Shown here piece by piece: positions 34,864-44,263 of a stretch of DNA of 64,000 nt. The position numbers were made by a program, and so were the translations under genes. Each line of letters opens with the position of its first letter. Positions within the stretch are counted from its first letter, which is position 1. The stretch is from Pontibacter virosus (GTDB lineage: Bacteria > Bacteroidota > Bacteroidia > Cytophagales > Hymenobacteraceae): positions 124,001-188,000 of the forward strand of contig NZ_QEKI01000005.1 of assembly GCF_003096355.1 (NCBI RefSeq). The letters are read 5' to 3'. A model generated the notes under the pieces. That model was given only the letters and a program-made list of their open reading frames with translations, ran no database searches and was not told the origin of the DNA.

Positions 34864-36072
34864 CTATATGCCGAGTTCAATTTGTACGCCGGCCGTCCAG
34901 TGGTAATCGTTGTTCACGGGCAGGAATGGGTTTTGGGAATGGTAACCTGCATTGCCCTGCACCTTCAGGCGGTGCGCACGCAGGTATTTGGTTACGCCCA
35001 ACAGGTAAGCTTCTTCTGTATTCTCAAAAGCGCGTACTTCGCTATTCGGCGTGACACGCGAGTACCGACCGGCCAGTTCTACGTTGCTCGGGAAGATGTA
35101 GCTCAGCTGGTAGTTCTGTCCGTGACCGGTTAAGACATGGCGTTGCTGCCCTGCAGCATTAAACGTTACCGGGTTGTCGGCTTCGCGGGACATGTATTCA
35201 GCATACAGCGCCATACCCCTATACTTGAGCAGACCGTCGAAGATGTAGGTTTGTATGTCGGTTTGCTCGTATAGGTCACGGCCAATCTGACCACCTGTTC
35301 GGCGAGCCTGTTCGTTATGGCTCATGCCACCCGCCAGCGAGAGTTTCGGTGTTGGTTCGCGCTCCAGGTCGCCTTCAAAGTAGTCGCCTCCGTTAGTGAA
35401 TTTACCAAATGGGAGGAGCTCCACCCGCCCGGTATAGGCCAGGCCTTTGTCTGTTGAGAACACGTTACGACCCTCACCGGCTGTCAGGGCTCCTTTGAGC
35501 ATGTAGTGGAAGGTACCGATGTCGTTGTTGTAAACCGCTTGAAAACCAAAGTCACGGTCCACGTTAAAGCCGATGTTTACGATGGAGCGGTCGATGAACT
35601 GCTGGTCTCCAGAAGAGACCACACGCTGTCGGTTGCCTGGCAGTTTAGTCTGCCCGAAGGCGAACTGCCATCTGTCGTTTGGTTTATAGTATACCACGGC
35701 ATCGCGCACCACATTGGGGCTGGTGTTAATGTTGGATTGATCGTTCATACTCCAGTCCATGTCGCCGCGCGAGAACGAGAGCTGGATGTTGTAGGTCAGC
35801 TTGGGCGAGTACATAAAACCCTCGAAGCGCAGACGCAGGCGGCGCACCCGCATTTCATATTCCGACACCCCAAAATCGTTCTCTGAGATCGAGTTGTAGA
35901 TGGCCCGGCTCTGTACTCGGAAGCGCATATTGATCGAGTAGGCACTATCGGGTGTAACGAAGCCAACACCGCGTTTTAAATTGAACAGCGGCAGATTTCC
36001 TTCCGTCGTTTGTGCTGATGCCGTAAAAGGAAATGCCAGCAGTAACGCCAGCAACAGGGTATAAATCTTCAT
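34864..36072 (-). CDS. Phosphate-selective porin O/P family outer-membrane protein
   Basis: 402 residues with a signal peptide ending FTASAQ. The mature part is an amphipathic beta-barrel with the PF07396 pattern: RFRVQSRAIYN, then MRVRRLRLRFEGFMYSP, LTYNIQLSFSRGD, WQFAFGQTKLPGNRQRVVSSG, and a C-terminal strand ending in GVQIELGI. In Pseudomonas, OprP/OprO select phosphate/polyphosphate; selectivity here is not known. Single gene downstream of pgk but separated by a terminator. Confidence 0.87.
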   Translation of the reverse strand: MKIYTLLLALLLAFPFTASAQTTEGNLPLFNLKRGVGFVTPDSAYSINMRFRVQSRAIYNSISENDFGVSEYEMRVRRLRLRFEGFMYSPKLTYNIQLSFSRGDMDWSMNDQSNINTSPNVVRDAVVYYKPNDRWQFAFGQTKLPGNRQRVVSSGDQQFIDRSIVNIGFNVDRDFGFQAVYNNDIGTFHYMLKGALTAGEGRNVFSTDKGLAYTGRVELLPFGKFTNGGDYFEGDLEREPTPKLSLAGGMSHNEQARRTGGQIGRDLYEQTDIQTYIFDGLLKYRGMALYAEYMSREADNPVTFNAAGQQRHVLTGHGQNYQLSYIFPSNVELAGRYSRVTPNSEVRAFENTEEAYLLGVTKYLRAHRLKVQGNAGYHSQNPFLPVNNDYHWTAGVQIELGI

Positions 36073-36198
36073 GTTTAGTCTCTGGCTCTTAAAGAATGCT
36101 TCCGGTTTTCAGAGCTTAAAAAATACCGGTTAGAACAGATATAGGTTTGTGTAAAAACTGAGTGGATGATAGGTACTGGCACTATATGCAGTTTAGTA

Positions 36199-36232
36199 AA
36201 ATCCCCCGCTACTGAATAGCAGCGGGGGATTT
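36199..36232 (-). terminator. Terminator, probably for pgk
   Basis: A 12-bp stem (AAATCCCCCGCT/AGCGGGGGATTT) followed on the minus strand by TTTTACT. It is about 270 nt beyond the pgk stop and 130 nt before the porin start, so it separates the two genes. Confidence 0.8.
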
Positions 36233-36359
36233 GTATAGGCTTGTTTATGAAGTGCACGGTTGTCATTCCCTTGCCACTCTTGGGAGAAGGGTCGCTTCAT
36301 TCTAATAAAACAAGCTCAAGCTTACTGCCATTTTGTTAAGAAACCTAGTTAAAATAAGG

Positions 36360-36445
36360 CAGCCTTCCCCGGAGGTTAAGCCGATGCAACTTGCGGGGGT
36401 AGGAGCCCTCATTACCAAGATCCTTTCAGGATGACAAAAAAGTAG
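36360..36445. repeat. Intergenic dispersed repeat cluster
   Basis: Contains GGAGGTTAAGCCGAT and GATCCTTTCAGGATGACA. The latter recurs inverted at 41341-41362 and directly (one change) at 45198-45219. It belongs to a family of short intergenic repeats that fills this part of the window. No coding potential. Confidence 0.6.
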
Positions 36446-36502
36446 AATGAAGCACACTGCCTTTACAAGGGGGACGGTGCGCTATACCTTTACCTTCTCT
36501 GA

Positions 36503-37702
36503 TTAATAATCATCACGCTCGATAGCAGCTACACCCGGAAGCGTTTTGCCTTCCATGTACTCCAGCAGTGCACCGCCGCCAGTCGACACGTACGACACAC
36601 GGTCAGCATAGCCGAGCTGGTTTACAGCAGCAGCCGAATCACCACCGCCAATCAGCGAGTAAGCACCGCGGCGAGTGGCATCTACCACCGCTTCAGCCAC
36701 AGCTTCGGTACCTACAGAGAAGTTCGACATTTCAAACACGCCCATTGGGCCGTTCCACAGAATAGTCTTCGAGTTGCGGATCACGTCAGCGTACATTTCG
36801 CGGGCGTTCGGTCCGATGTCGAGGCCCATCCACAGCGGTTTGATGTGGTGGCTGAGTGCTGTATCCACGTTGGCGTCGTTGCTGAACTCATCGGCGATGA
36901 TCGAGTCAACCGGGATCATCAGGTTCACGCCTTTTTCTCTGGCCATTGCTATGAGGCGGCTGGCCAACTCCACTTTATCTTCTTCTACCAGAGAAGAACC
37001 GATCTGTCCGCCGTCTGCCTTCACGAAGGTATAGCTCATGCCACCGCCGATCAGCAGGTTGTCCACGCGGTCCATCAGTTTTTCAATGATCAGGATCTTA
37101 TCCGAAATCTTGGCACCACCCATAATGGCTGTGTATGGGCGCTCGGCATTGTCCATCACACGGCGGGCGTTGTCGAGTTCGGCGTGCATCACATAGCCCA
37201 TCACTTTGTCGTTCGGGAAGTAGCGTGCGATCACCGCTGTAGAGGCGTGCTCGCGGTGCGCGGTGCCAAAGGCGTCGTTCACATACACATCGCCCAGTGT
37301 GGAGAGTTCTCTTGCGAATTCCGTATCGCCTTTTTCCTCAGCTTTGTGGAAGCGCAGGTTTTCGAGCAGCAGGATTTCGCCTGGCTGCAGGTCTTGCGCC
37401 AGTTGAGCAGCCTCAGGGCCTACACAGTCTTCGGCAAATTTAACCGTGGTGTTGAATTCCTGGGAAAGACGGCCCACTAAGTGGCGCAACGAGTATTTCT
37501 CCTCCGGTCCGGCTTTCGGGCGACCGAGGTGGGACATCAGGATGACCGCACCGCCGTCGTCCAATATTTTCTGGATAGTCGGCACGGCCGCACGGATGCG
37601 GGTGTCGTCGGTGATGCGGTAGTCAGCATCCAGTGGCACGTTGAAGTCCACCCGGACCAAAGCTTTCTTGCCGGCAAAGTTATACGCGTCTACAGTTCTC
37701 AT
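36503..37702 (-). CDS. pgk: Phosphoglycerate kinase
   Basis: 399 residues. N-terminal RVDFNVPLD, substrate block [16 protein letters not shown], hinge [13 protein letters not shown], nucleotide-binding [12 protein letters not shown] and [15 protein letters not shown]-terminal [13 protein letters not shown] and [14 protein letters not shown]. It transfers phosphate from 1,3-bisphosphoglycerate to ADP in glycolysis. The frame stays open to 37783, but a TATATTTG -7 box at 37781-37788 puts transcription start near 37774, so the ATG at 37702 ([15 protein letters not shown]) is correct. Confidence 0.97.
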   Translation of the reverse strand: MRTVDAYNFAGKKALVRVDFNVPLDADYRITDDTRIRAAVPTIQKILDDGGAVILMSHLGRPKAGPEEKYSLRHLVGRLSQEFNTTVKFAEDCVGPEAAQLAQDLQPGEILLLENLRFHKAEEKGDTEFARELSTLGDVYVNDAFGTAHREHASTAVIARYFPNDKVMGYVMHAELDNARRVMDNAERPYTAIMGGAKISDKILIIEKLMDRVDNLLIGGGMSYTFVKADGGQIGSSLVEEDKVELASRLIAMAREKGVNLMIPVDSIIADEFSNDANVDTALSHHIKPLWMGLDIGPNAREMYADVIRNSKTILWNGPMGVFEMSNFSVGTEAVAEAVVDATRRGAYSLIGGGDSAAAVNQLGYADRVSYVSTGGGALLEYMEGKTLPGVAAIERDDY

Positions 37703-37780
37703 GTACTTGTCTTTTTCGTTAGTCTTACTCGTTTTTCGTTTTTGCGGAGTTTTTGTTTCCGGTATGCTTAAATGGTTGTA

Positions 37781-37788
37781 CAAATATA
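37781..37788 (-). promoter_or_regulatory. pgk -7 box TATATTTG
   Basis: Perfect TAnnTTTG on the minus strand, about 80 nt before the pgk ATG. Confidence 0.6.
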
Positions 37789-37800
37789 GGAAAAAGGGTA

Positions 37801-38345
37801 TTTGTCTGAATCAGGATTTTGAGGATTTAAGGATTAACAGGATTTTCTCAGATGCCTGTTGACTCCGACACTCAAACAGTGGAGAGGGAGTTTGTTTATG
37901 ATTAACCCACCCCTGCCCCACAGAGGTGAATTACTGTTACCGCCTTTTCACAGGTATCAGCGCTGTAGTTTCTGCTACATATTCCGGATCCAACCACCCC
38001 TACCCCTCCTTAACTAAAGAGGGGAGCTTCTGCCGCTGCCAATTGGCAAGTATAGGCCTTGTAGTTTCTGGTAAATATCACTGGCACGCATCTCAAGACT
38101 AACTCGCACGCAGGCAATGAAACAGATCACATTAGCTAGATGCACGAAACGAATACCCACTGTTTGAGCGATCAGCGAGTTTGGGGAGTCTTGATTTTTT
38201 TGCCTACTTTTTTTATCAAGAAAAAAAGTAGGGCCCGGCTGGCCAAGCCAAGCTATAAAACAAAGTAAGTTACTGATTGCAACAAACAGCAACTACACTA
38301 GCAAGACCAGATGCAGCATTTCAAATAACCCCATCCCCTGGTTAA
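37801..38345. repeat. Mosaic of dispersed intergenic repeats between pgk and the ligase gene
   Basis: Several units are visible. (1) 37805-37855, a run of AATCCT-like hexamers that recurs inverted at 45308-45372. (2) 37951-38080, a twofold unit combining CAGGTATCAGCGCTGTAG, CCAACCACCCCTACCCCT and CCAATTGGCAAGTATAGG; both parts recur inverted at 44995-45110. (3) 38204-38231, an 11-bp inverted repeat CTACTTTTTTT/AAAAAAAGTAG followed by GGGCCC, similar to 44800-44835. I find no gene in 37789-38468; the 92-codon minus-strand frame here is made of repeats. Confidence 0.65.
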
Positions 38346-38468
38346 ACATTGAATTTCCTCGCCATCCCAACCGTTATGATTATACAAGACATCATAAATC
38401 CCGATTTTGCTATGTAATTCCAAAAGCATCCTGTATCTTTTGCCCCTTAAAATACTGCGTGTATTTGT

Positions 38469-38476
38469 TACCTTTG
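38469..38476 (+). promoter_or_regulatory. -7 box TACCTTTG of the tandem ligase gene
   Basis: Perfect TAnnTTTG ending 6 nt before the ATG at 38483, so the mRNA would be leaderless or nearly so. It excludes the upstream GTG at 38459 as the start. Confidence 0.6.
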
Positions 38477-38482
38477 CATACC

Positions 38483-41209
38483 ATGAGAGTAGGAATAATA
38501 TTTGGCGGACCGTCCCGTGAGCGTGAGATCTCTTTCGCAGGTGGCCGCACCGTGTACGATAACCTTGATAAAGCCCTTTTCGATGCCGTTCCGGTGTTTG
38601 CCGACAGCCTCGGCAATTTCATCTTGCTGGACTGGCAGTACATCTACAAAGGCACCATCCGCGACTTCTACCCACCGGTGGAGGCCCTGCCAGAGAGTGA
38701 GCACGGACTGCAGATCTACCTGGAGTCGCTGGGCGAGCTGAGCATCGAGGAGCAGGACCGAATCATTGCAAAAGCGGGCAAGCGCCTGTTGCCGCATGAA
38801 TTTAAGAATCACTTCGACTTCGCCTTTCTGGCCCTGCACGGACCATACGGCGAGGACGGTAGCATTCAGGGTTTACTCGAGTGGTACCATATACCTTATT
38901 CTGGCTCCGGCATCTTGCCTTCAGCCATCGGTATAGACAAGGCGGCGCAGAAGGAAATGCTCAAGCAGCACGGCTTCCCGACGCCGGATTACCGCAAGGT
39001 GCAATACGCCGACTGGAAAAAGCAGGAGAACCGTGAGCAGCTGTTCGAGTCGCTGGTAGCGGATTTGGGACTGCCGCTGGTATTGAAGGCGCCGCATCAG
39101 GGTTCTTCTATAGGTGTCTCCATCGTGAAGGAGCATAATTATGACCTGTTCGAGCAGGGTATGGACCGCAGTTTCTTTACCAAGAATATTTACAAGGCAC
39201 AATGGCAGGCGCTGGGTGAGGAGAAACAGTTGGGCAGCATGAAGCAGCTCGTGGACATCCGCGAGGGCATCGGCATGCCAGTCGTGCTCGAAGATGGCAC
39301 CATCCTGTACCACCCGGAAGAACTGTTGAACCACATCAACCATACCTTTACTACTACCGATACTGAGACCATCGTGCTGACCAGTGTCGAGCATGAGCAG
39401 CAGGTGCTGGTGGAAGCTTTCATCAAAGGGCGTGAGTTCTCCTGCATCGTGGTGCAGGACGAGGCTGGTCAGCCAATTGCCTTGCCGCCAACCGAAATTG
39501 TGAAAGGCAGTGAGGTGTTTGATTATCGTTCGAAGTACCTGCCGGGTCTTGCCCGCAAGATCACACCGATCAACCTGCCAAGTGAGCAGATTCAGGAAAT
39601 CCGCAAGGCTTGCAGCAAGTTGTTCATCGATCTGGGCTTCAACGTATACGCCCGCCTCGACGGCTTCATCACCGAGGAAGGCAACATCTTCCTGAACGAC
39701 CCGAACACGACCTCAGGCATGCTGCCGTCGTCGTTCTTCTTCCACCAGGCGGCTGAGATTGGTCTGAACCCATCGCAGTTCCTGACTTATATCATTCGTA
39801 CTTCGGTGGCCGAGCGCCTGAAGTCCGGAAAGGATACCGTGATGCTGACAAAATTATTGAAAAAGCTGGACGAAGCCATCCGTGAGGAGAACGCCCACCG
39901 CCACGACAAAGTCCGGGTAGGGGTGATCATGGGTGGTTATTCTTCTGAAAGACATATTTCGGTAGAGAGCGGACGTAACATTTACGAGAAGCTTTCTTCT
40001 TCAACCAAATACGAGCCGCTGCCGATCTTCCTAACGGGTAGCAACGAGGCCCATCGTCTGTACAGCATTCCGATTAACATCATGCTCAAGGACAATGCCG
40101 ACGACATCAAAGAGAAAATACATCACTTTGAGGAGGGCGGCAAACCGCACCCGGTGCTGCAGGAGATCATCAGCGAAGCCGAAGGCATTACGCGCAAGTA
40201 CACGGGCAAGAGTCTGGATGAGCCGAGTCGCCTGACGTACAGCCAACTGCAGAACATGGTCGATGCGGTGTTCATCGCCCTGCACGGTCGTCCGGGTGAG
40301 GACGGTGCCCTGCAGCAGGAACTGGAGAAGCTGTCTATACCTTACAACGGCTCGGGCATCAGCTCTTCGCAGATCACGATCAACAAGTACGATACCAACG
40401 AAATCCTCGCCAAACATGGTGTGCCGGTGGCACATCACCGCATGGCCTGGAAAGAAGACTGGCTGAAAGACAAAGAGGCTTTCTATCAGAGCCTTGAAAG
40501 CGAGTTCCGTTATCCGTTCATTGCCAAGCCGGCTGATGATGGCTGTAGCTCGGCTGTGAAAAAAATCAAGAACCGCGCGGAGCTGGACGCTTTTACGACC
40601 CTGATCTTCCGTGAGATGGAGGAACTCGATGCAGAATGCGCCAGAACACTTTCGCTCGGCTTCAAAGAAGAATTCCCGAACAAGCAGGGCTACCTGGTGG
40701 AAACGCTTATCAGCCGAAACGGCGCGAAGCATTTCCTGGAGATCACCGGTGGTTTGCTGACCACGTATGCGCCAGACGGCACCGTGGCGTACGAGGTATT
40801 TGAAGCTTCGGAGGCACTGGCCGAGGGTGAAGTACTGTCGCTGGAAGAGAAGTTTTTGGCAGGGGAGGGGCAGAACATCACCCCGGCCCGCTATGCACAG
40901 GACCCGGAGCGCCGTCAGAAGATATCGGACCAGGTGAAAGAAGACCTGAAGCGTGTGGCCCAGATACTGAACATCGAAGGCTACGCCCGTATCGACGCCT
41001 TTGTGCGCGTGCTGGAGAATGACGAGGTGGAGACCATCATCATCGAGGTGAACTCGCTACCAGGTATGACCCCGGCCACCTGCATCTTCCACCAGACCGC
41101 CATCAACGGCTACAAACCCTACGAGTTCATCGACCGCATCCTCACTTTCGGGGTGGAACGAAACGAGCGGGCGAAGGAACTGCAGGGGTATAAGTCGAGG
41201 AATGTGTAA
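38483..41209 (+). CDS. Tandem D-alanine-D-alanine ligase-like protein (two ATP-grasp units)
   Basis: 908 residues, almost three times a normal Ddl. Unit 1 (about 1-445): VGIIFGGPSREREISFAGG, ALHGPYGEDGSIQGLLEW, HQGSSIGVSIVK, ARLDGF, then FLNDPNTTSGMLPSS. Unit 2 (about 460-905): VGVIMGGYSSERHISVESG, ALHGRPGEDGALQQELEK, ARIDAF, then EVNSLPGMTPATCIFHQ. Unit 2 keeps the canonical E-V-N-x-x-P-G-M Mg/substrate motif; unit 1 has D-P-N-T-T-S-G-M, an altered metal site. Each unit has a long insert relative to E. coli Ddl. It ligates D-Ala-D-Ala if active as a murein enzyme, but another carboxylate-amine substrate is possible. Next gene: PASTA protein. Confidence 0.85.
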   Translation: MRVGIIFGGPSREREISFAGGRTVYDNLDKALFDAVPVFADSLGNFILLDWQYIYKGTIRDFYPPVEALPESEHGLQIYLESLGELSIEEQDRIIAKAGKRLLPHEFKNHFDFAFLALHGPYGEDGSIQGLLEWYHIPYSGSGILPSAIGIDKAAQKEMLKQHGFPTPDYRKVQYADWKKQENREQLFESLVADLGLPLVLKAPHQGSSIGVSIVKEHNYDLFEQGMDRSFFTKNIYKAQWQALGEEKQLGSMKQLVDIREGIGMPVVLEDGTILYHPEELLNHINHTFTTTDTETIVLTSVEHEQQVLVEAFIKGREFSCIVVQDEAGQPIALPPTEIVKGSEVFDYRSKYLPGLARKITPINLPSEQIQEIRKACSKLFIDLGFNVYARLDGFITEEGNIFLNDPNTTSGMLPSSFFFHQAAEIGLNPSQFLTYIIRTSVAERLKSGKDTVMLTKLLKKLDEAIREENAHRHDKVRVGVIMGGYSSERHISVESGRNIYEKLSSSTKYEPLPIFLTGSNEAHRLYSIPINIMLKDNADDIKEKIHHFEEGGKPHPVLQEIISEAEGITRKYTGKSLDEPSRLTYSQLQNMVDAVFIALHGRPGEDGALQQELEKLSIPYNGSGISSSQITINKYDTNEILAKHGVPVAHHRMAWKEDWLKDKEAFYQSLESEFRYPFIAKPADDGCSSAVKKIKNRAELDAFTTLIFREMEELDAECARTLSLGFKEEFPNKQGYLVETLISRNGAKHFLEITGGLLTTYAPDGTVAYEVFEASEALAEGEVLSLEEKFLAGEGQNITPARYAQDPERRQKISDQVKEDLKRVAQILNIEGYARIDAFVRVLENDEVETIIIEVNSLPGMTPATCIFHQTAINGYKPYEFIDRILTFGVERNERAKELQGYKSRNV

Positions 41210-41239
41210 GTTGGGGAGTTGAAGAGTTTAGGAGTTTGA

Positions 41240-41380
41240 GATTTAAAGGGGAACGTGGAAAATCATCCCCCTGCCCCTCCCGAAACAAGTCCGGGAACTT
41301 CGACTTCAAATGGGGATGATTTAGACTTTTTATTTTTCTCTGTCATCCTGAAAGGATCCTGGTTGAAGGGAGGTTAAGCT
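41240..41380. repeat. Dispersed repeats downstream of the tandem ligase
   Basis: AAATCATCCCC (near 41260) and GGGGATGATTT (near 41312) face each other around a CCCGAAACAAGTCCGGGA block that recurs inverted at 45249-45282. It is followed by TGTCATCCTGAAAGGATCC (41341-41362), the inverted form of the 36415 and 45198 repeats, and by GGAGGTTAAGCTGAT. Confidence 0.6.
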
Positions 41381-41390
41381 GATCATATTA

Positions 41391-41460
41391 TACACCCCTG
41401 CCCCCCGCAAGAGGGGAATATCTCCTGTGTAATTCCCCTCTTGCGGGGGGCAGGGGTGTA
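41391..41460. repeat. 29-bp perfect inverted repeat
   Basis: The left arm 41391-41419 and the right arm 41432-41460 are exact reverse complements over 29 bases, with a 12-base spacer. Arms begin TACACCCCTG and end GAGGGGAAT. It would form a very stable hairpin; there is no T-run, so it is not a standard terminator. The remaining 41461-41623 holds no gene. Confidence 0.9.
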
Positions 41461-41623
41461 TTCAATCAGTGTGAATACCAAGGTACGGTAACTAGCACGC
41501 AATACCTGTATGCTGATATCAGTAGGAAAGTCCCCAAGGGGGCATGGGGATGACAATCGTGCACAAACAACAATAAACAATCAACAAAGGCCCTGCAGGG
41601 GCAAACAATCAACAATAAAATAA

Positions 41624-42400
41624 ATGTTAAAGACGAATTCATTTGTGGGGGTGCTGGTGCACCTGGCTTTGATGGGAGTGATCGTGGCCGGGTTGATCTT
41701 CGGATTCTTCTACCTATACCTGCCGTCGGCTACCAACCATGGCGAGACGATTTCGGTGCCGAAGATCACAGGTATGCAGCTGCCGGATGCGGAGGCATTT
41801 CTGGAAGAACAGAACCTGCGCTATTTCGTAAACGACTCCAGCTATCACCCGGAGTACAAGCCTTTCGAGATCCTGACACAAGACCCTTCACCGGGCTCCA
41901 AAGTAAAGGAGAACCGCAAGATCTACGTTAGCATCAACATGAAAAACCCACCGATGATCAAGATGCCCAAGCTGATCGACGGTTCGGTGAAAAATGCGGA
42001 GCTTATCCTGAAAAGCTATAACCTGCGTCGGGGCAAGATTACGAACGTGCCTGACCTGCAGCATGGTGCCGTGCTGAAGCAGTTTGTGAATGGCAAAGAA
42101 GTGCGGCCAGGGGACGAGGTGCCAAAAGGAGCTGTGGTAGACCTGCATGTGGGCGACGGACTGGGTAATACCGAGTTTGAGGTGCCGGATGTGGTAGGCA
42201 TGCCGCTCGACGAGGCTTCGGTGCTGTTGGTAGGGCAGAAACTTCAGTTGGGTAACATCATTTATGTGCCAGGCAGCGGTAAGCCGGACGGTACGATTGT
42301 CCGTCAGCGTCCGATCGCCGATGTGAAGGCCAAGATACGAACAGGCGAGTTGGTGGACCTCTGGGTAGCCGGCGAAGAGCCTGTGCAAGGTATAGACTAA
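41624..42400 (+). CDS. PASTA domain membrane protein
   Basis: 258 residues: a short cytoplasmic N-terminus, one TM (VHLALMGVIVAGLIFGFFYL), then three PASTA domains (about 42-108, 109-180, 183-250) marked by VPKITGMQLPDAEAFL, MPKLIDGSVKNAELIL and VPDVVGMPLDEASVLL. PASTA domains bind muropeptides or beta-lactams, usually as part of a Ser/Thr kinase or class A PBP; here there is no kinase or transpeptidase. Adjacent to a Ddl-like gene, which fits an envelope role. Next gene begins 51 bp later. Confidence 0.9.
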   Translation: MLKTNSFVGVLVHLALMGVIVAGLIFGFFYLYLPSATNHGETISVPKITGMQLPDAEAFLEEQNLRYFVNDSSYHPEYKPFEILTQDPSPGSKVKENRKIYVSINMKNPPMIKMPKLIDGSVKNAELILKSYNLRRGKITNVPDLQHGAVLKQFVNGKEVRPGDEVPKGAVVDLHVGDGLGNTEFEVPDVVGMPLDEASVLLVGQKLQLGNIIYVPGSGKPDGTIVRQRPIADVKAKIRTGELVDLWVAGEEPVQGID

Positions 42401-42451
42401 AAGATGCGCCCGCCGCTCACAGTGGCGGACGTCTTTCATATAGATCAAGGT

Positions 42452-44263
42452 ATGGGTATAAGACAGTTTCTGTTTACAATCGTACTGCTTTGCTGTGGCT
42501 CCTTTGCTTCAGCTCAAGGCGTGCTGATGCCCTTGCAACAGGACCCGCAGCGTATACCTGTCGACAGCCCATTCCAACTCCGCACAGAGAACGACCCGCT
42601 CTCCCTGCCGTTTTTCGACGATTTTTCCGGCACCACCATCACACCCGATCCGGCCTACTGGATCAATGGCGGCACGTATGTAAACAACCGGTTTGCCCTA
42701 CGGCCACTCACACGCAACGTCGTCACATTCGACGGACTCAATGCACAGGGCAACCCCTATGGCAGCAGCCTTGCCGGCCCAACCGATACACTTACGTCTC
42801 AGCCTATCCGATTAGGAGCACTCACGCCGGCTGACTCTGTATACCTGAGTTTCTACTGGCAGTCAGGAGGGCAGGGGAGTGCGCCGGAGCGAAACAATAA
42901 CAACCCGCGCTTCTTGCGTCTGGAGTTCAAAGATGCCGACGGTAATTGGGTACAGGTATGGCAGCAGGCCGCACCCGGACTGGTAACGGAGTTTGCGCAG
43001 GCTTGGGTGGCCGTGCGGGAGCAGCGTTTTCTGCACAACGAATTTCAGTTCCGCTTCCGAAGCGAAGGTACCCGCAACGCCATGCGCGACGTCTGGAACC
43101 TGGACTATGTGGAGCTGGACCGCAACCGACGACGTGGCCAGAACACTACCCGCGACATCGGCATCAGCGAGAGCGTATCACCATTAATGAACTACAGTGC
43201 GGTGCCCGCCCGTCAGTTTCTGGCCAATCCTGAGCTATACCTACGCGACGAGATTTCTGCCAGCCTGAATAACCTCGGCGACCTGCCCGGTGCCATCGCC
43301 TGGAGTGCCTTTATACGGCAGTTCGGTACAGCACCAACCGATACCTTTCTGCGTGAAGAAGGCCTTATACCTGGACAGGCACGGCAGCGCCCCATTACCG
43401 CAACACCCCGCATCAGCAACCTCAACCTAAATCCGGAGAACTTTGTGCTAGAGCACGGTTTCTGGCTCGACACCAAAGAACAGAACGTCCGCCAACGTGC
43501 CAACGACAGCACCCTGCAACGCACCACTTTCAACGATTACTTTGCCCTGGACGATGGCACAGCCGAAGCCGGTTACAGCAGTCTCTATACCTACGGCAAT
43601 ACCCAGGTGGCGCAGCGCTTCGAGTTGGCAACAGCAGACCAGGTACGCGCCTTCCGGGTGCATTTTCCGCAGGTGGGTGTGCAGCATAACAACCTATCCA
43701 TCGTCTTCCGCATCTGGGCCGACGACAACGGACGTCCGGGCCGTACCCTGCATGAACAATCCTTTCCGGTGCAGCAAAATGAAGGGCTCAATACCTTCTA
43801 TGAAGTGGAGCTGAACCAGCCTGTTCCGGTTGAGGGTACTTTTTATGTTGGCTTCAGTCAGCCAGCTACCCTATACCTCAATATTGGCTTTGACCGAAAC
43901 GCCGGAGCCACTGGCCGCTTGTTCTACAATACGGTGGTAAGTGGCTGGCAACAGGACTCCGTCAATGCAGGCGCCGTCATGCTGCGCCCTGTGATGGCGG
44001 GCCAGGCACTGGGTCTGGAAGAAGAGGCGCTTGAAGCAAGCTTTAAGGTATACCCGAACCCCAATACCGGTATTCTTAATTTCTCAGGTCCTTACCGTTC
44101 TTTTTCGCTCTACGACGCAACCGGGCGGGAAATTCTGCGTCATAAAGCAACAGCCTGGCAGGAGCCCGTGCGCCTCCCAAGACTTTCACCGGGCTTATAC
44201 AACATCCGAATTGAAACCGACCATCATACATTCACTACCAAACGCATCCTACTAAAATTATGA
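42452..44263 (+). CDS. Type IX secretion cargo protein with C-terminal sorting domain
   Basis: 603 residues from ATG 42452. Signal peptide MGIRQFLFTIVLLCCGSFASAQ; the ATG at 42404 would add an unlikely leader. The body has a jelly-roll-like region (LPFFDDFSG, then VYLSFYWQSGG, FLRLEFKDADGNWVQVW) and a second beta domain (about 385-520, ending YVGFSQPATLYLNIGFD). The last 80 residues are a T9SS type A sorting domain: FKVYPNPNTGILNFSG, then LYDATGREILR and LSPGLYNIRIET. It is therefore exported by the Por system to the cell surface. Catalytic motifs are not seen. Its stop overlaps the next ATG by 4 bp. Confidence 0.88.
   Translation: MGIRQFLFTIVLLCCGSFASAQGVLMPLQQDPQRIPVDSPFQLRTENDPLSLPFFDDFSGTTITPDPAYWINGGTYVNNRFALRPLTRNVVTFDGLNAQGNPYGSSLAGPTDTLTSQPIRLGALTPADSVYLSFYWQSGGQGSAPERNNNNPRFLRLEFKDADGNWVQVWQQAAPGLVTEFAQAWVAVREQRFLHNEFQFRFRSEGTRNAMRDVWNLDYVELDRNRRRGQNTTRDIGISESVSPLMNYSAVPARQFLANPELYLRDEISASLNNLGDLPGAIAWSAFIRQFGTAPTDTFLREEGLIPGQARQRPITATPRISNLNLNPENFVLEHGFWLDTKEQNVRQRANDSTLQRTTFNDYFALDDGTAEAGYSSLYTYGNTQVAQRFELATADQVRAFRVHFPQVGVQHNNLSIVFRIWADDNGRPGRTLHEQSFPVQQNEGLNTFYEVELNQPVPVEGTFYVGFSQPATLYLNIGFDRNAGATGRLFYNTVVSGWQQDSVNAGAVMLRPVMAGQALGLEEEALEASFKVYPNPNTGILNFSGPYRSFSLYDATGREILRHKATAWQEPVRLPRLSPGLYNIRIETDHHTFTTKRILLKL

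Noticed and set aside
37801..37860. Possible CRISPR-like array in the AATCCT hexamer run
   Set aside because: Units are about 10-12 bp without spacers; it is a degenerate simple repeat that recurs inverted at 45308, not a CRISPR.
38014..38292. 92-codon minus-strand frame in the pgk-ligase gap
   Set aside because: Composed of dispersed repeat modules found in other gaps; not protein-like.
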